From Buddleja alternifolia (Eukaryota > Streptophyta > Magnoliopsida > Lamiales > Scrophulariaceae), in assembly GCA_019426215.1 (NCBI GenBank), contig CM033396.1, positions 19,979,101-20,043,100 of the forward strand: DNA of 64,000 bases, in the 5' to 3' direction. Made by a program: the position numbers and the translations under genes. Within the stretch, counting starts at the first letter, position 1, and each line of letters starts with the position of its first letter. Positions 8,914 to 20,559 of the stretch are shown piece after piece. The notes under the pieces were generated by a model. It did not search any database and had not been told where the DNA came from. It saw only the letters and a program-made list of their open reading frames with translations.

Positions 8914-11766
8914 ATGCCAAGGGCGAACACAGTTAATGTTTTAATATACACGGATGGTCAAGTTATTGAAGACTCAAATTCAGTGAGATATAACACTCGT
9001 CCAAGCACTACCATGAGAATACGTCGTACGATCGCATATGCTGAATTGCTGGAGAAGTTATATGCGAGAACAAGAACTGATCCGAATCATTTTTCATTAA
9101 AAGTAATTTTAAAATTTGAATTTGAAAAGAGAAATGTGATGAGGGAGAGGACAATGGAGATCAAAGACGATGATACTTGAGCATTTTTCTTGGATCCTAA
9201 CATTGTGATGAATTCGTCGAGCTTTATATTGAGAAAGAACCAATTCAACATCAGGGTCAGTACAAATCGTCGTTAACCCAAGTGACGTCATTACAGCCAC
9301 CCCAATTCATGCCGTATTTTACATAGCCCACTATACCAGATTTAAATACACAGTCACAACAATCACATGTGTGGGAAAATCGTGAGTTTCACGATTTTTT
9401 TTCAAGTGGTGTGGGGAGTTCTACTATTCACGATTTGCATTAAGGTAGTTTATTCTTATATTTACATTGTGTCATCATATTTACTACCAAATTTCATATT
9501 TGTGTAGATTATTTTTCTTTTCTTTGCAGAATGTAAAACAATTTTATTTTTTGTGATTTGCATTTTTAGGTGCTTCTACAACGGGTCATTTGTTTGGACG
9601 TTTTGAAACTGTACAAAATTCCCCTTTGGATTTTGTACTTCTTGACGTGCAAACAGGTAATTATGAATCTTGTAATAAGTTTCATATATGTTGTATTCCT
9701 TTTATTCGTGACTTGTTATTCTTATTTTTACATACTGTCATCAAATTTATATTTAATTGCAGGTCCGTCTACACAAAATTTCCCTTTGGTAAATCCCCAT
9801 TCGAGGAATTTTGTAATTCCTGACATGCAAACAGGTAATTATGAATCTTCTAATAAGTTTCATAATGGTTGTATTCCTTTGATTCGTGACTTAGTTATTC
9901 TTATTTTTACATACTGTCATCATATTTATATTTAATTACAGGCCTGTCTACACAAAATTCCTCTTTGGTAAATCTTCATTCGAGGAATTTTGTGATTCCT
10001 GAGATGCAAGCAGGTAATTATGAATTTCTAATAAGTTTCATAATGGTGTATTCCTTTAATTCGTGACTTGTTATTCTTATTTTTACATGCTGTCATCATA
10101 TTTATCTTTAATTGCAGGTCCATTTACACAAAGTCGTCATGAATTTGAGCATCTTAATTTTGGCTCTAGTGATTTTGCAGACATTGAGAATGATGATATT
10201 GGGATTGACGATGATAGTGATGATTCTGACTGTTCAATCCATACTCATATAGACGCCGAGATGGAAGAACACTTCAACAATGCAATGAGGGATGAGGATG
10301 AGGATGAAGATGATGAGAGTAATGTACCGATGAATGAAGATGTCCCTCCCACAAGAGACGAAGAAAGATCTCATGAAGTGCTCCCGTTCTACTCCACCAC
10401 ATACCCAGAAGTAGAAGGTGATTCACTACATCGACAAAGTTTAGGCTTGACCGGAGAATAATTTATGATCATGAAAACGTAATCTTCGCAAGGGTTAAGT
10501 TTTTGACAACAAACTCAGCTTGCAAGCAGCGGAGATAAACTACCACGTGCAGCATGCACGCCGCGAGTTTAAGGTAACAATTAGTAATCCGACAATGTAT
10601 GCTGTAAAATGCAAACGTGGATGCCCTTTTAGACTATGTGGAATTTTGTTGCAGAGTACTAATTTCTGGAAAATTACAAGGTATGAAGAGCCACACACAT
10701 GATTTGCTGAAGATTGTTCCAAGAACCACTTTAACTTGGACATAAACATGATCGCAAATGAACTTCTACTAGAAGTGAGGAAGGATCCGTCATATAAGGT
10801 CGGTCTAATTGTACTAATGGTGTTAAAAAAAAATTGCAATTCGATATTTCATATGGGAAGGCTTGGTATAGTTTACGACGTGCAAATGAGATTGTATATG
10901 GCACGTGGGAGGATTCAGTTACATGGTTGCCTAAACTTTTGGGAGCTATCAAGAAGTGGAATCCGGGTACGATTGTTGAATGGCGGCACAAAAGACCGAA
11001 TAAAAACCCAAAAATGCTGAAATTTTCGTTTTGGGCGTTCAAGCCATGTATAGATGGATTCCGATATTGTCGAAGAGTCATATGTGTTGACGAGACTCAT
11101 TTGTACGCATGACACAAGGCTAAGTTGTTGGTCGCATCAACTCTGGATGAAAATCATAATATTTTGCCTCTAGCATTCGCTATCGTTGATAATGAGTCCA
11201 ACGAGTCTTGGTTCTGGTTTTTGCAATTGGTCTGCAAACATTTTTTTATGTCTAATGAAGGTATTTGCCTTATTTCTGATCATCATAAGGGCTAATTATA
11301 TGCTACTCGATATATGCCCGCGTTTACCCCTCCCCTAGGAGCTCATAGATATTGCCTACGACATGTGAGTTCAGACTTTAACACTCAATTCAAAAGTAAA
11401 GCTTTGAATGAACTCTGTTATGTAGCAGGTATGACACATAACGTCCGAAAGTTTGACCAAACAATTGAACTTATTGGTAATAAGGATCCGGTTGCGTTGA
11501 ATTATTTGAAAGGTATCCCACAAGAAAAGTGGATACTGGCATATGATGGAGGGATGCGGGAAGACATTATGACGACGAACATGGGAGAAAGCTTATACAA
11601 CGTGTTGAAAGGTACTCGACATCTTCCACCCACAACCATTGTTGAGTGCACATTTCATCGCATTGTGGAATATTTTGCTGATCGAGTGTTAATGGCTTTG
11701 GTAATGAGGGAACACCCCCTGACGACATATGCATATAAAATGTACAATGAATGGACAAGAAAATAA
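8914..11766 (+). pseudogene. Mutator-like (MULE) transposase gene, decayed
   Basis: The first piece (8914-9180) begins MPRANTVNVLIYTDG and resembles the N-terminal region of plant MULE proteins. After several introns (see 9570-10117) comes an acidic Asp/Glu-rich segment (10140-10461). A MuDR-type DNA-binding domain follows near 10520-10760 (YAVKCKRGCPFRLC, WKITRYEEPHT). The MULE catalytic domain starts near 11040, with Asp codons in VICVDETHL (11089-11091) and ISDHHKG (11278-11280), and reads on to 11766. Defects are a TGA after EEPHT near 10700, a frameshift at a run of nine A near 10827, a TGA near 11110 and a TAA near 11294. MULE proteins cut and paste their own DNA. Terminal inverted repeats were not found by eye. 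Confidence 0.85.
9570..10117 (+). repeat. Tandemly repeated exon-intron units in the MULE gene
   Basis: Exons at 9570-9656 (87 bases), 9763-9834 (72) and 9942-10013 (72) are each followed by a similar intron starting GTAATTATGAAT and ending TTTAATT(G/A)CAG. The next exon starts at 10118. All exon lengths are multiples of three and all introns fall after the first base of a codon, so the joined reading stays open: repeated (S/F)TQN...HSRNFVIP(D/E)MQ. The last two units are very similar; the first is more diverged at its 5' side. This is a segmental duplication of an exon plus its intron. Confidence 0.75.
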
Positions 11767-12319
11767 ACAAGCTCAAAATGTCCAGTAGAACTCAAAGGTT
11801 TATTGTTATTCTTATACTGTTGAGATTAACTGAGTTCCTTTTCTATTTCAATTATTTCAATTTTTGGATTCATAAATCTCTAATGAGTTCTATTTAATTT
11901 CTAAATTAAGTATAAATCTGAATAATAGAAAAAATAATTTTAAAAGAATATTGATATTTGTTTGTTTTATGGTTTCTTTTCATCAACTTTTTATCAACTA
12001 AAGAAAAGAAGAAGAGAAAAAAGAAATAACACCAATAATTAAATATTTAAGAAAAATTAAAAAAATGTTACAAGAAAAAGTTAAAAACACATCACGAGTA
12101 ATAAAGGTCAAGCAAGAAGAATTTTTATTTGGAGTATGACAGTCGTTGTTTAGAAACAAAATGCTAAAATAGAATCCAAAATATGATTACAACATGAATC
12201 ATATTCAGATATATTTTCCATTATGTTGCTATTATATTCTTTATTGCACATTAGCTTTACGTGCGACATAAATATTTTTTACTTTTCCTACATTTTGATC
12301 AATAATACATAATTAATAA
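11767..12319. other. AT-rich non-coding sequence
   Basis: No gene, known repeat or clear inverted end was seen in this stretch after the MULE stop codon. Confidence 0.5.
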
Positions 12320-13453
12320 GGGGTAAGTTTCACTTTACCCCATGTATTATGGCTCAATCACACTTTACCCCCTTCTGTTCTTAACTGTATCATTTTATCC
12401 CCTTGTACTCTTAAAAAATTCTAAATCATTATTATTATCAAGATTTTCTTAATGATTTATTTAATTTAAAATTAAATACTCTTATTTTCTTTCCAAATGT
12501 CCAAGACTAAAACTATGGATGTAAGTTGAGCCGAGCCGGCTCGACTCGAGCTCTACTCGAGCTCGAGTTTCACGAGCTCGAGCTCGAGCTCGAGCCTAAA
12601 TGTATCTGCAAAAAGGCTCGCGAGCTTTTTCATAATTTTATATATATATTTTTATATATTAAATATTAATTATATATATTAAATATTAATTATATATTAT
12701 AATTACCAGGCTCGCGAGCCCAATTCAAGCTTGAGCTCGCGAGCCTGGCTCGAGCTCGAGCCGAGCTCGTTTTTTAACAAACGAGCTCGAGCTCGAGCCC
12801 TTCAAACCCGGGAGCTCGAGCTCGAGCTCGAGCCTGGCAAATTTGCCAGGCTCGGCTCGTTTACATCCCTACTAAAACATTCAAAAAATCAGTCTCTCAC
12901 TTACAAAAATTAATCTTACATCACTAATATTTTAATTATTATTTCCTAGACGGGAAAGTTATATAAAGACAATTATGTTTTTTCTTTTCAAAATAAAATT
13001 TTAGATGTGCACTTTATTTTTGGTCTTTCGCTTTTTTCAGACATTTAAATAACTCATCAGGAAAATATTTAAATTGACATGCATGCATTATAGATAAGTT
13101 GAAAAGTAAAGCTTTCATGTCTTTAAAATTATAAAAGAGAAAATATAATTCAAAATTAGTGATGTCACATTATCTTTAAGTGAGAGCTTATTTAATAAAC
13201 AAACATTATCATTGAAAACATCACACTTTTTAATTTTGATCATATTAAGAGAAAATAAAAGTATAAATCAAATTTATTCACTAAAATATAAGCATTATTA
13301 GTGATTTAGCCTTTTTACGAGTACAAGGGGGTTTAGTGATGGAATTTTGATGGAAGTTTTGAAAATAATAATAATAACTGAAGCACATTTCAGAGTAAAG
13401 GGGGTGGATGATGTGGTTGAGTCAAAGTACAATGGGGTATAGTGGAATTTTCC
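12320..13453. mobile_element. Inverted-repeat DNA element (non-autonomous, about 1.1 kb)
   Basis: The left end (GGGGTAAGTTTCACTTTACC, then CCCTTGTACTC near 12395) is the approximate reverse complement of the right end (GAGTACAAGGGGG near 13317, to GGGGTATAGTGGAATTTTCC at 13453). The arms are about 100-130 bases with mismatches. The inner sequence is AT-rich and non-coding and carries a second element at 12514-12870. No clear target duplication was seen, so the superfamily is open. Confidence 0.6.
12514..12870. mobile_element. hAT-type MITE with GAGCTCGAGCTC blocks, nested
   Basis: This 357-base element is flanked by the direct repeat ACTAAAAC (12506-12513 and 12871-12878), an 8-bp target duplication. 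Its ends are TATGGATGTAA and TTACATCCCT, followed inward by GAGCCGAGCC and its complement. An 8-bp duplication with (T/C)AGGGATG-like ends fits the hAT superfamily. The arms are rich in self-complementary GAGCTC/CTCGAG strings around an AT-rich centre, so the whole unit can fold back. It encodes nothing. Confidence 0.75.
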
Positions 13454-14039
13454 TTTTTATAAATGAAAAAGATACATCAAATAGTAGCGAATCAAACAAA
13501 ATGGAAAGCATCATCTACATCAATCTAGTATAAATTTGCAAAAAATGTAATTGAGATTTAAAATTGTAGACATGTCAAATGATCTTGAGAAGAACCATGC
13601 TCTGGTTACTTTAGAATAATAAAGAGACAAGTACAAAAGAATGCAAGGAGAGGAAATAAGAAGAGATGGTTGAATCCATATAGACAAAAATAAGAGAATG
13701 AACAAATGAAGCATAGATTTATGTAAGAATCTATTCATTTGCATTATTATCTAGATTTTAATTTTAAAAAATCTTTGTGTATTAGCCCAGTCTTTCATGT
13801 CGATTAATATTTATTTTTTCAGATAATTATAATTTATTGAATAATAATTCACTTAGTTAAATTATTCTTGAAGTTTTGAATATATAACATTTTAACATTA
13901 AACAAATCTATGTGCAAAAATTATTTTAACAAGATCACATGATTCATGTGCAACGCGTGGGTTATTTACTAGTTTAGAAAATGAAAAAAAGGATAAATTA
14001 CATCCATACCTTCAGGGGCAAAATTGCAATTTTGGTACT
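13454..14039. other. AT-rich non-coding sequence
   Basis: No gene was recognised. A GGATAAATTACATCC stretch near 13991 resembles the ends of small inverted-repeat elements and may be half of a MITE split by the copia insertion that follows, but the other end was not found. Confidence 0.4.
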
Positions 14040-14044
14040 GTAAC

Positions 14045-14606
14045 TGTTGGTAAAATTCCCTCAAATGATGAAGAAGCAATCTAAAATTAAGACAAATGAA
14101 TTGGGCTATGCGTATCACTTAAGATACTTTCTTAAGAACAACAATTTCCCCACTATGTAGATGCTTCTCGGGAAATAGAATTGTTCCCAGGATACAAGCC
14201 TAAACACAAAATTCTATTCTATAGACTGCACTCTATGAATAGATATACCTATCACCCTATTGTGGATTATGAAATGGAAGAAAATTAAAAGAAATTAAGA
14301 GAGGTCTTTCGGCAGAAATTGAAGTTTAATGGTTCTGTCAAAAATAGGATTGGGAAAAAAAATAGGATTAGAGATCAATGATGATTATGTATATATATAT
14401 ATATTTATCACACTTTCAACCGGTGAGTAGAAATTAGAAAAGACATGGCTGTTGGAGAGGTTATGGCTGTCAAGAGTTAAGTGACTCTTCCAAGAGCCAC
14501 AATTATCTCTTCATCCTTAACGGCTAATTAAAAGGCCAACGACTAATTTTAGTATTTTTGATTTTAAGAATTGTATAATGTGTTTTGAAAATAAATAATT
14601 TTAACA
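14045..14606 (-). repeat. 3' LTR of the copia element
   Basis: Plus-strand ends are TGTTGG and TTAACA. The 562-base repeat is nearly identical to 19008-19565. It includes a TA dinucleotide run near 14388-14402. The purine-rich GCCGAGGGAT just inside (14607-14616, minus strand) is the probable polypurine tract. Confidence 0.93.
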
Positions 14607-14616
14607 ATCCCTCGGC

Positions 14617-15206
14617 ATTTTCAAAATAAATGAAAAAATGAATGAAAAAACACAAACACTTTAATCCACAATAAAATATGGTGTAATCAATAGGTGGAGT
14701 ACCCTTGAACCTAAAGATTGAACTAAATAAATCACAGGTTCTTTGACTAAGAGGATTAAACCTTGATCTTGTCAAGGAGTTGTCTGAAATATTTTAGTTC
14801 CACCATATCCGGGTGATGGTCACACAAAAGTCGCATGTTAAAGGTCATGTGCTAATCTTGTGCTAATGAGCGTTTTAGGATTTCACCAGGAAAAATCCAT
14901 CGGATGCGACCCTGACATCCTACACTCACGTAGGCAAACTGATAAAGAGTGCTTTCACTCACTCCAACTTAAATAAGTCTATAAGCATGTTAAAGACATA
15001 ATGTCCAACCCTCCAAATTTTGTGAAAGATGACAGTACATCACCTCATAGAAATAGGATTTATCTCATAATACAATTGATGTACTCGGAAAGTATCCAAG
15101 TTTCCTTTCCAATGGATTCACCTAAAGTTAAAGTTCCCTTGAACTTTAAAAAAGATATTATACAAATATCGTAATTAAAGTAGGCTACAACTTTGGCTAT
15201 CCCTAT
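14617..15206 (-). other. 3' untranslated part of the copia element
   Basis: About 590 bases between the pol stop codon and the polypurine tract hold no recognisable coding sequence or repeat. Confidence 0.6.
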
Positions 15207-18126
15207 TTACACTGGTATTAATCCCATTTCCCTCGAGGTCTTAAAAATTCTTTCTCCAGAAAGCGCTTTAGTAAGCGGATCCGCTAGCATCTCATTAGTC
15301 GGCAAATATTCTAGCACAACTTTTCCTTTCTTCACTAGTTTTCGTATATAGTGATATTGTCTAGAAATGTGTTTAGACTTACTTGTGAATCTCTTATTTT
15401 TTGCCAAGTGGATAGCTGCTTTGTTATCATAATACATAGTAACAGGTTGAATAGGGCCTTCGATGAACGGTATATGCCTTAGGAATCTTCTCATCCAAAC
15501 TATATCCTTACCCGCGAGTGACATAGTCACATACTCAGATTCCATCGAGGACATGGCTATACAGGTCTGTTTCTTTGATGACCAAGCCACCGCACCGCCA
15601 CCGAGTGTAAACAACCATCCCCCAGTTGACTTTGAGTGAATCTTTCCAGAAGCCCAATCTGCATCACTATAACATTCCAAAGAAGTACCAATTCCACAAT
15701 ATTGCAAAGAATAATCAATTGTGCATTTCAAGTATCTTAAAAGCCTATCTATTTCTTGCCAATGCTCATAATTAGGATTGTGTGTGAACCTACTAAGTTT
15801 TCCAACTGCGAAGGCTATATCCGGCCTTGTGCAGTTCATCAAATACATTAAACTTCCTATAATTTTTGCATATTCCACTTGTGCAACAGGTTCACCATCA
15901 TTAGGAACAAGTTTATGATGAGGATCTAATGGTGTATTACTAGCATTGCAATCATATCTATTAAATTTTTTCAATATTTTTTCAACGTAATGGGAGTGTG
16001 ACAAAATAATTTTACCATTGTCTCTAGTAACCTTTATACCCAAAATCACATCAACAGGCCCCATATCTTTATTAACATCAAAAACATGAGCAATATAATT
16101 CTTCGTTTCATTTATCAATTCTATACTTGAAGAAAATATTAATAATTCATCAACATAAAGAGTAATTGCTACACATGAATTTGCATCTCCTTTAGTCAAA
16201 ACACAATCATCAACTTTATTATTTTTAAAACCAAAATTCTTAATTTCGTCTCTAAATTTCTTATTCATAAGTCCATATAAAGATTTATTAAGTTTACATA
16301 CTTTATCCTCAGATTCTTTTACTATATATCCTTCAGGTTGTTCAATATATATCTCTACATCCAAGTCTCCATTTAAAAATGTTGTTTTGACGTTCATTTG
16401 ATGTACCTTTAAATTATAAATTGAGGCTATCGCAAACATGATTCTAATGGAAGTCAACTTTGTAACAGGAGAAAACGTCTCAAAATAATCTACTCCTTCT
16501 TTTTGTTTAAAACCTTTAACAACTAATCTAGCCTTATACTTGTCGACCGAACCATCAGTTCTTAATTTTTTTTTCAATACCCATTTACTACCCAATGTCT
16601 TAGTATTAGGAAGCAAACTCGTTAAAGTCCAAGTATTTTTATCTATTATTGACTTAAGTTCATCATCCATGGCTACTTTCCAATCATTAGCATCGGGTAG
16701 AGACATGGCTTGTTTAAAGTCTCTAGGTTCTTCTACCTTATATGTAAACATTCCAGGCCCGAAATCTTTTTCTATTCTCTTTCTTTTACTTCTTCTTAAA
16801 CTTAGTTCACTAGATTCAATATTATCAAGAGCAATATTATTCTTTAAATCTAAGTATCTATATGCTTTACTATTACTAGCGTAACCAATAAAAACTGATT
16901 TACTTCCTTTAGGGCCAATTTTATTTCTACTAACAGAAGTATCCAAAGCATAAGCAAGACATCCCCATGTTCTCAAATATTCTAAGTTAGGAGACCTATT
17001 TTTCCATAATTCAAATGGAGTTTATCAAACCCTTTATGTAATATTCTATTATTAATGTAATTAGCAGATAATAAAGCTTCACCCCAAAGATTAGTTGGCA
17101 AATGTGAACTTAACAACATAGTGTTAACCATATCTAATAAAGTTCTATTTTTATGTTCCGCCACACCGTTTTGTTGAGGGGTTCTAGGTGCACTAGTTTG
17201 ATGTACAATGCCATTTTCTTCACAATATTTATCAAACTCATTTGAAGAATATTCACCTCCCCTATCACTTCTTAATATTTTTATTTTTTCGCCTAATTGA
17301 TTTCTACTTGTGATTTGTAAATTCTAAATGCATCAAATACTTCATTTTTAGATCTAAGTAAGTAAACATAGGTAAACTTAGAATAATCATCAATAAAAGT
17401 TACAAAATATCTTTTACCCCCTCTAGTTTCAATTTTTTTATTATCACAAACATCGGTGTGTATTAATTCTAATATACTAGAATTTCTATTAACAGTTTTA
17501 AAAGGCTTTCTAGTTAATTTTGCTTGAGCACAAAATTCACACTTTATGGAGTCATTAATATTGTGCCTCGAAATTAAATTATTTTGTGTCATTCGATTAA
17601 TTACTTTATTACTAATATGTCTTAATCGATAATGCCAAACATTATTCAAGTCACAAACATAAGAAGAATGCATAATATTTTTATTAATAGTGCTCAAAAG
17701 ATACATCTTGTCCTTAGCATAACCTTTACTGATAAAAGTCCCATTTTTTGTTAGGATCATTTTATCGGTCTCAAAGACAACTTTAATTCCATGATGGCTT
17801 AACAAGAAAACCGAAATAAGACTCTTTCTTATGCCTGGTACATGAAGCACATTTCTCAATGTAAGAGTTTTTTCGGAAGACAATTCCAAATCGACGGTAC
17901 CGCAACCTACTATTTTGCTTGTTGTAGAATTTCCCATGAAAAACTTATTATCATTATCCACTTTTTTATAAGTCTTGAAGACATTTTTATGTGGTGTGAC
18001 ATGACATGTAGCCCCTGAATCCACCCACCATCCTTCATTAGAATCCACCATAAAAGTCTCGAAAATCATGGCGATAATTTTCTCCTCTTCAACATTGTGA
18101 CTTTCATTGTTTACCTTTTGTCCTTT
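15207..18126 (-). pseudogene. pol of the copia element (protease, integrase, RT, RNase H)
   Basis: After the TGA that ends gag the same frame continues with protease (WWVDSGATCHVTP), the integrase zinc region (WHYRLRH...CEFCAQAK) and the core, as far as 17293. A one-base loss near 17290 and another near 17030 shift the frame through the TPQQNGVAEH region. From 16976 the integrase end, RT and copia RNase H are open to the stop at 15207. RT is damaged: the conserved QMDVKTAFLNG reads QMNVKTTFLNG, and the YVDD box reads YVDE. Several residues are also lost after SLYGL. RNase H keeps YSDADWA, SSMESEY and DNKAAIHLAKN. The enzymes would copy and integrate the element, but this set is inactive. Confidence 0.92.
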
Positions 18127-18984
18127 TCAAAAACGACATTGTGCAGCCTTATGGTCAGTTTTCCCACAAACAAAACAAGGACGACTCTTTTTGAAACTTT
18201 GTTTAGAAAAATTTCCTTTCTTAAAATTATTACCAGATTTGAAATGAGCATTTTTCTTTTTCTTGAAAGCCATCTTAGAACCATCATAAAAATTATTGCT
18301 AGGAGTAGATGTATCAACAACATGCACTTTATTAAAATTGGAACCGCTTACCCAATTTTGATCTTCCTCAATTTTGTCACACACTCGGGCTTGCTCCTCA
18401 ATTTGTAAATGTTGAAGGAGTTCCTCCAATGTTTGACTCTCTCGCTTGTGTTTTAGCATTTTGCGATAGTCTTTCCATGAAGACGGCAACTTACCAATGA
18501 TAGTAGAAACTTGAAAATTTTCAGTCATAGGTTCTCCAATCGCCGCAATTTCTTGAGCAATTCGAACCATTTCTTGAACTTGCTCCATAATTGGTTTATC
18601 ATCCACCATTTTAAATTCCACATACTTGTTAATTAAATACACTCTATGACCCGCATCTTCTGTTGTATTTCTTGCAAGAAGTGCTGTCCATAATTGTAAC
18701 GCCGTCGAGTGATGCCAAAACACATCAAAGAGACTATTGGACATTGCTCCAAGAATCAACCCTCTACATACATAATCGTCTTCCAACCGTTTAATTTGCT
18801 CTTGAGAGTATGAACCATCCTCCATGCCGGTTTGTGGATATGGCATTTGAAGCACATATGCAACTTTTTGCATGGTGAGTAGAAAGTGGATACGTTGTAA
18901 CCAACGGTTAAATCTCGGGCCATCAAATCGCTCCAACCGTTCAACTTCTTGTGAAGGCATCTTGATCATCACCGGAGTGGTCAT
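18127..18984 (-). CDS. gag of the copia element
   Basis: An intact 285-residue reading starts at the ATG at 18984, only 23 bases inside the 5' LTR. It has the copia gag region (RLERFDGPRFNRWLQRIHF, LWTALLARNTTEDA, then LPSSWKDYRKMLKH) followed by a Lys-rich stretch and the zinc knuckle CFVCGKTDHKAAQC near the end. It would form the particle shell and bind the element RNA. It ends in TGA immediately after the knuckle, and pol continues in the same frame. In most plant copia elements gag and pol are one ORF, so the TGA is either a mutation or a readthrough site. Confidence 0.85.
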   Translation of the reverse strand: MTTPVMIKMPSQEVERLERFDGPRFNRWLQRIHFLLTMQKVAYVLQMPYPQTGMEDGSYSQEQIKRLEDDYVCRGLILGAMSNSLFDVFWHHSTALQLWTALLARNTTEDAGHRVYLINKYVEFKMVDDKPIMEQVQEMVRIAQEIAAIGEPMTENFQVSTIIGKLPSSWKDYRKMLKHKRESQTLEELLQHLQIEEQARVCDKIEEDQNWVSGSNFNKVHVVDTSTPSNNFYDGSKMAFKKKKNAHFKSGNNFKKGNFSKQSFKKSRPCFVCGKTDHKAAQCRF

Positions 18985-19007
18985 TATGAAATTTGTTGTT
19001 CTTAAAT

Positions 19008-19565
19008 TGTTGGGGAAATTCCCTCAAATGATGAAGAAGCAATCTACAATTAAGACAAACGAACTGGGCTATGCGTATCACTGAAGATACTTTCTTAAGA
19101 ACAACAATTTCCCCACTATGCAGATGCTTCTCGGGAAATAGAATTGTTCCCAGGATACAAGCCTAAACACAAAATTCTATTCTATAGACTGCACTCTGTG
19201 AATAGATATACCTATCACACTTTTGTGGATTATGAAATGGAAGAAAATTAAAAGAAATTAAGAGAGGTCTTTCGGCAGAAATTGAAGTTTAATGGTTCTG
19301 TCAAAAATAGGATTGGAAAAAAAAATAGGATTAGAGATCAATGATGATTATATATATATATATATATCACACTTTCAACCGGTGAGTAGAAATTAGAAAA
19401 GACATGGCTGTTGGAGAGGTTATGGCTGTCAAGAGTTAAGTGACTCTTCCAAGAGCCACAATTATCTCTTCATCCTTAACGGCTAATTAAAAGGCCAACG
19501 GCTAATTTTAGTATTTTTTATTTTAAGAATTGTATAATGTATTTTGAAAATAAATAATTCTAACA
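19008..19565 (-). repeat. 5' LTR of the copia element
   Basis: This 558-base copy starts TGTTAGAATT on the minus strand and ends CCCCAACA. It is followed by the leader ATTTAAGAACAACAAATTTC and then the gag ATG. The usual plant copia primer site TGGTATCAGAGC is absent. Confidence 0.93.
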
Positions 19566-19570
19566 GTAAC

Positions 19571-20559
19571 TTGGGTTGTTCGTGTTTTTGTTCTTTAATA
19601 AAGGGGGTAACAATTTAGGTACAGTATTGATACAAAATTTGGCACATTGAGTACAAATTTGACTGAAAAATCTAACATTGAATGAAAATTGTCACATGCA
19701 ATGCACGTGACATCAAAGTTTTGGGATTATTTTAAATTTGGAGGGTAAATTGATGGCATGTGGATTCCAACTATACAATAAATTAGTGACATGTCAACCA
19801 ATTGGACAATATTGAAACTTTATGCTACTAAGGAGGTTTCTTCCCATTAACCTTTGAGCCAAAATTTAGAACTTCCACCACTCCACCAATCCTACAACTT
19901 GTTTTAATTAGCTTTAGTTTAGTTAGTTATAAGAGAGTTTCAATCTATGGTTTATCAATATACTTCTTCAAAGTAATTTTTTTTTAACATAAAAACATAA
20001 TTTTACAATATTGTAATAAAATATTAAAATTACAAATACATATAAATGTTAAAAAACAAATATATCTACGTATTAGCAGTTTCTACAAAATTAAGATTTT
20101 ATATATATTAATTATTTTTAATATATATTAATATGTTTTAGTTGATAAATTGTTATATAAATTAATGTTCTAATATATAATTTATCAATATGTTTTTATA
20201 CAAAAACAAAAATATGTAATTAATATATGTTTTTATACATCGGTTCTTATTCAAAATATTTAGAAGAGTAAATACATGTATGAAATATATAATTATTCAC
20301 ATACGTTAAATTTAAAATAATGACATATTTTATAATAAATCTTAGACAAAATAATTATATATTTGACATATATAATTACGTATTTTGTAAATACTTTAAT
20401 ATTTGTAATGAATTATTGATTACTGATATATACACACACACACACACATTGATAAATTGATAATATTATAAAATATTAGTTATAGATATTAAATACTTGA
20501 ATAATGATAATTACATATTAATATGTCACACACACTGTACGTAAGTTTGATTTCATCGA
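19571..20559. other. AT-rich non-coding sequence
   Basis: No genes were seen. There is a short CA run near 20440-20450, and long AT-rich stretches between 19980 and 20560. Confidence 0.5.

Larger units (their letters stand above)
14040..19570 (-). mobile_element. Complete Ty1/copia LTR retrotransposon
   Basis: Two similar LTRs (14045-14606 and 19008-19565) flank gag-pol on the minus strand. The direct repeat GTAAC at 14040-14044 and 19566-19570 is the 5-bp target duplication. The domain order gag, protease, integrase, RT, RNase H is that of copia elements. The LTRs differ at only a few sites, so insertion was fairly recent. Yet pol has two frameshifts, one stop and damaged RT active-site residues, so this copy could only have moved with help, or decayed quickly. 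Confidence 0.95.

Noticed and set aside
18124..18132. Programmed stop-codon readthrough between copia gag and pol
   Set aside because: The frame continues behind the TGA, but the same element has frameshifts and active-site changes, so a chance mutation is as likely. No downstream structure was evident.
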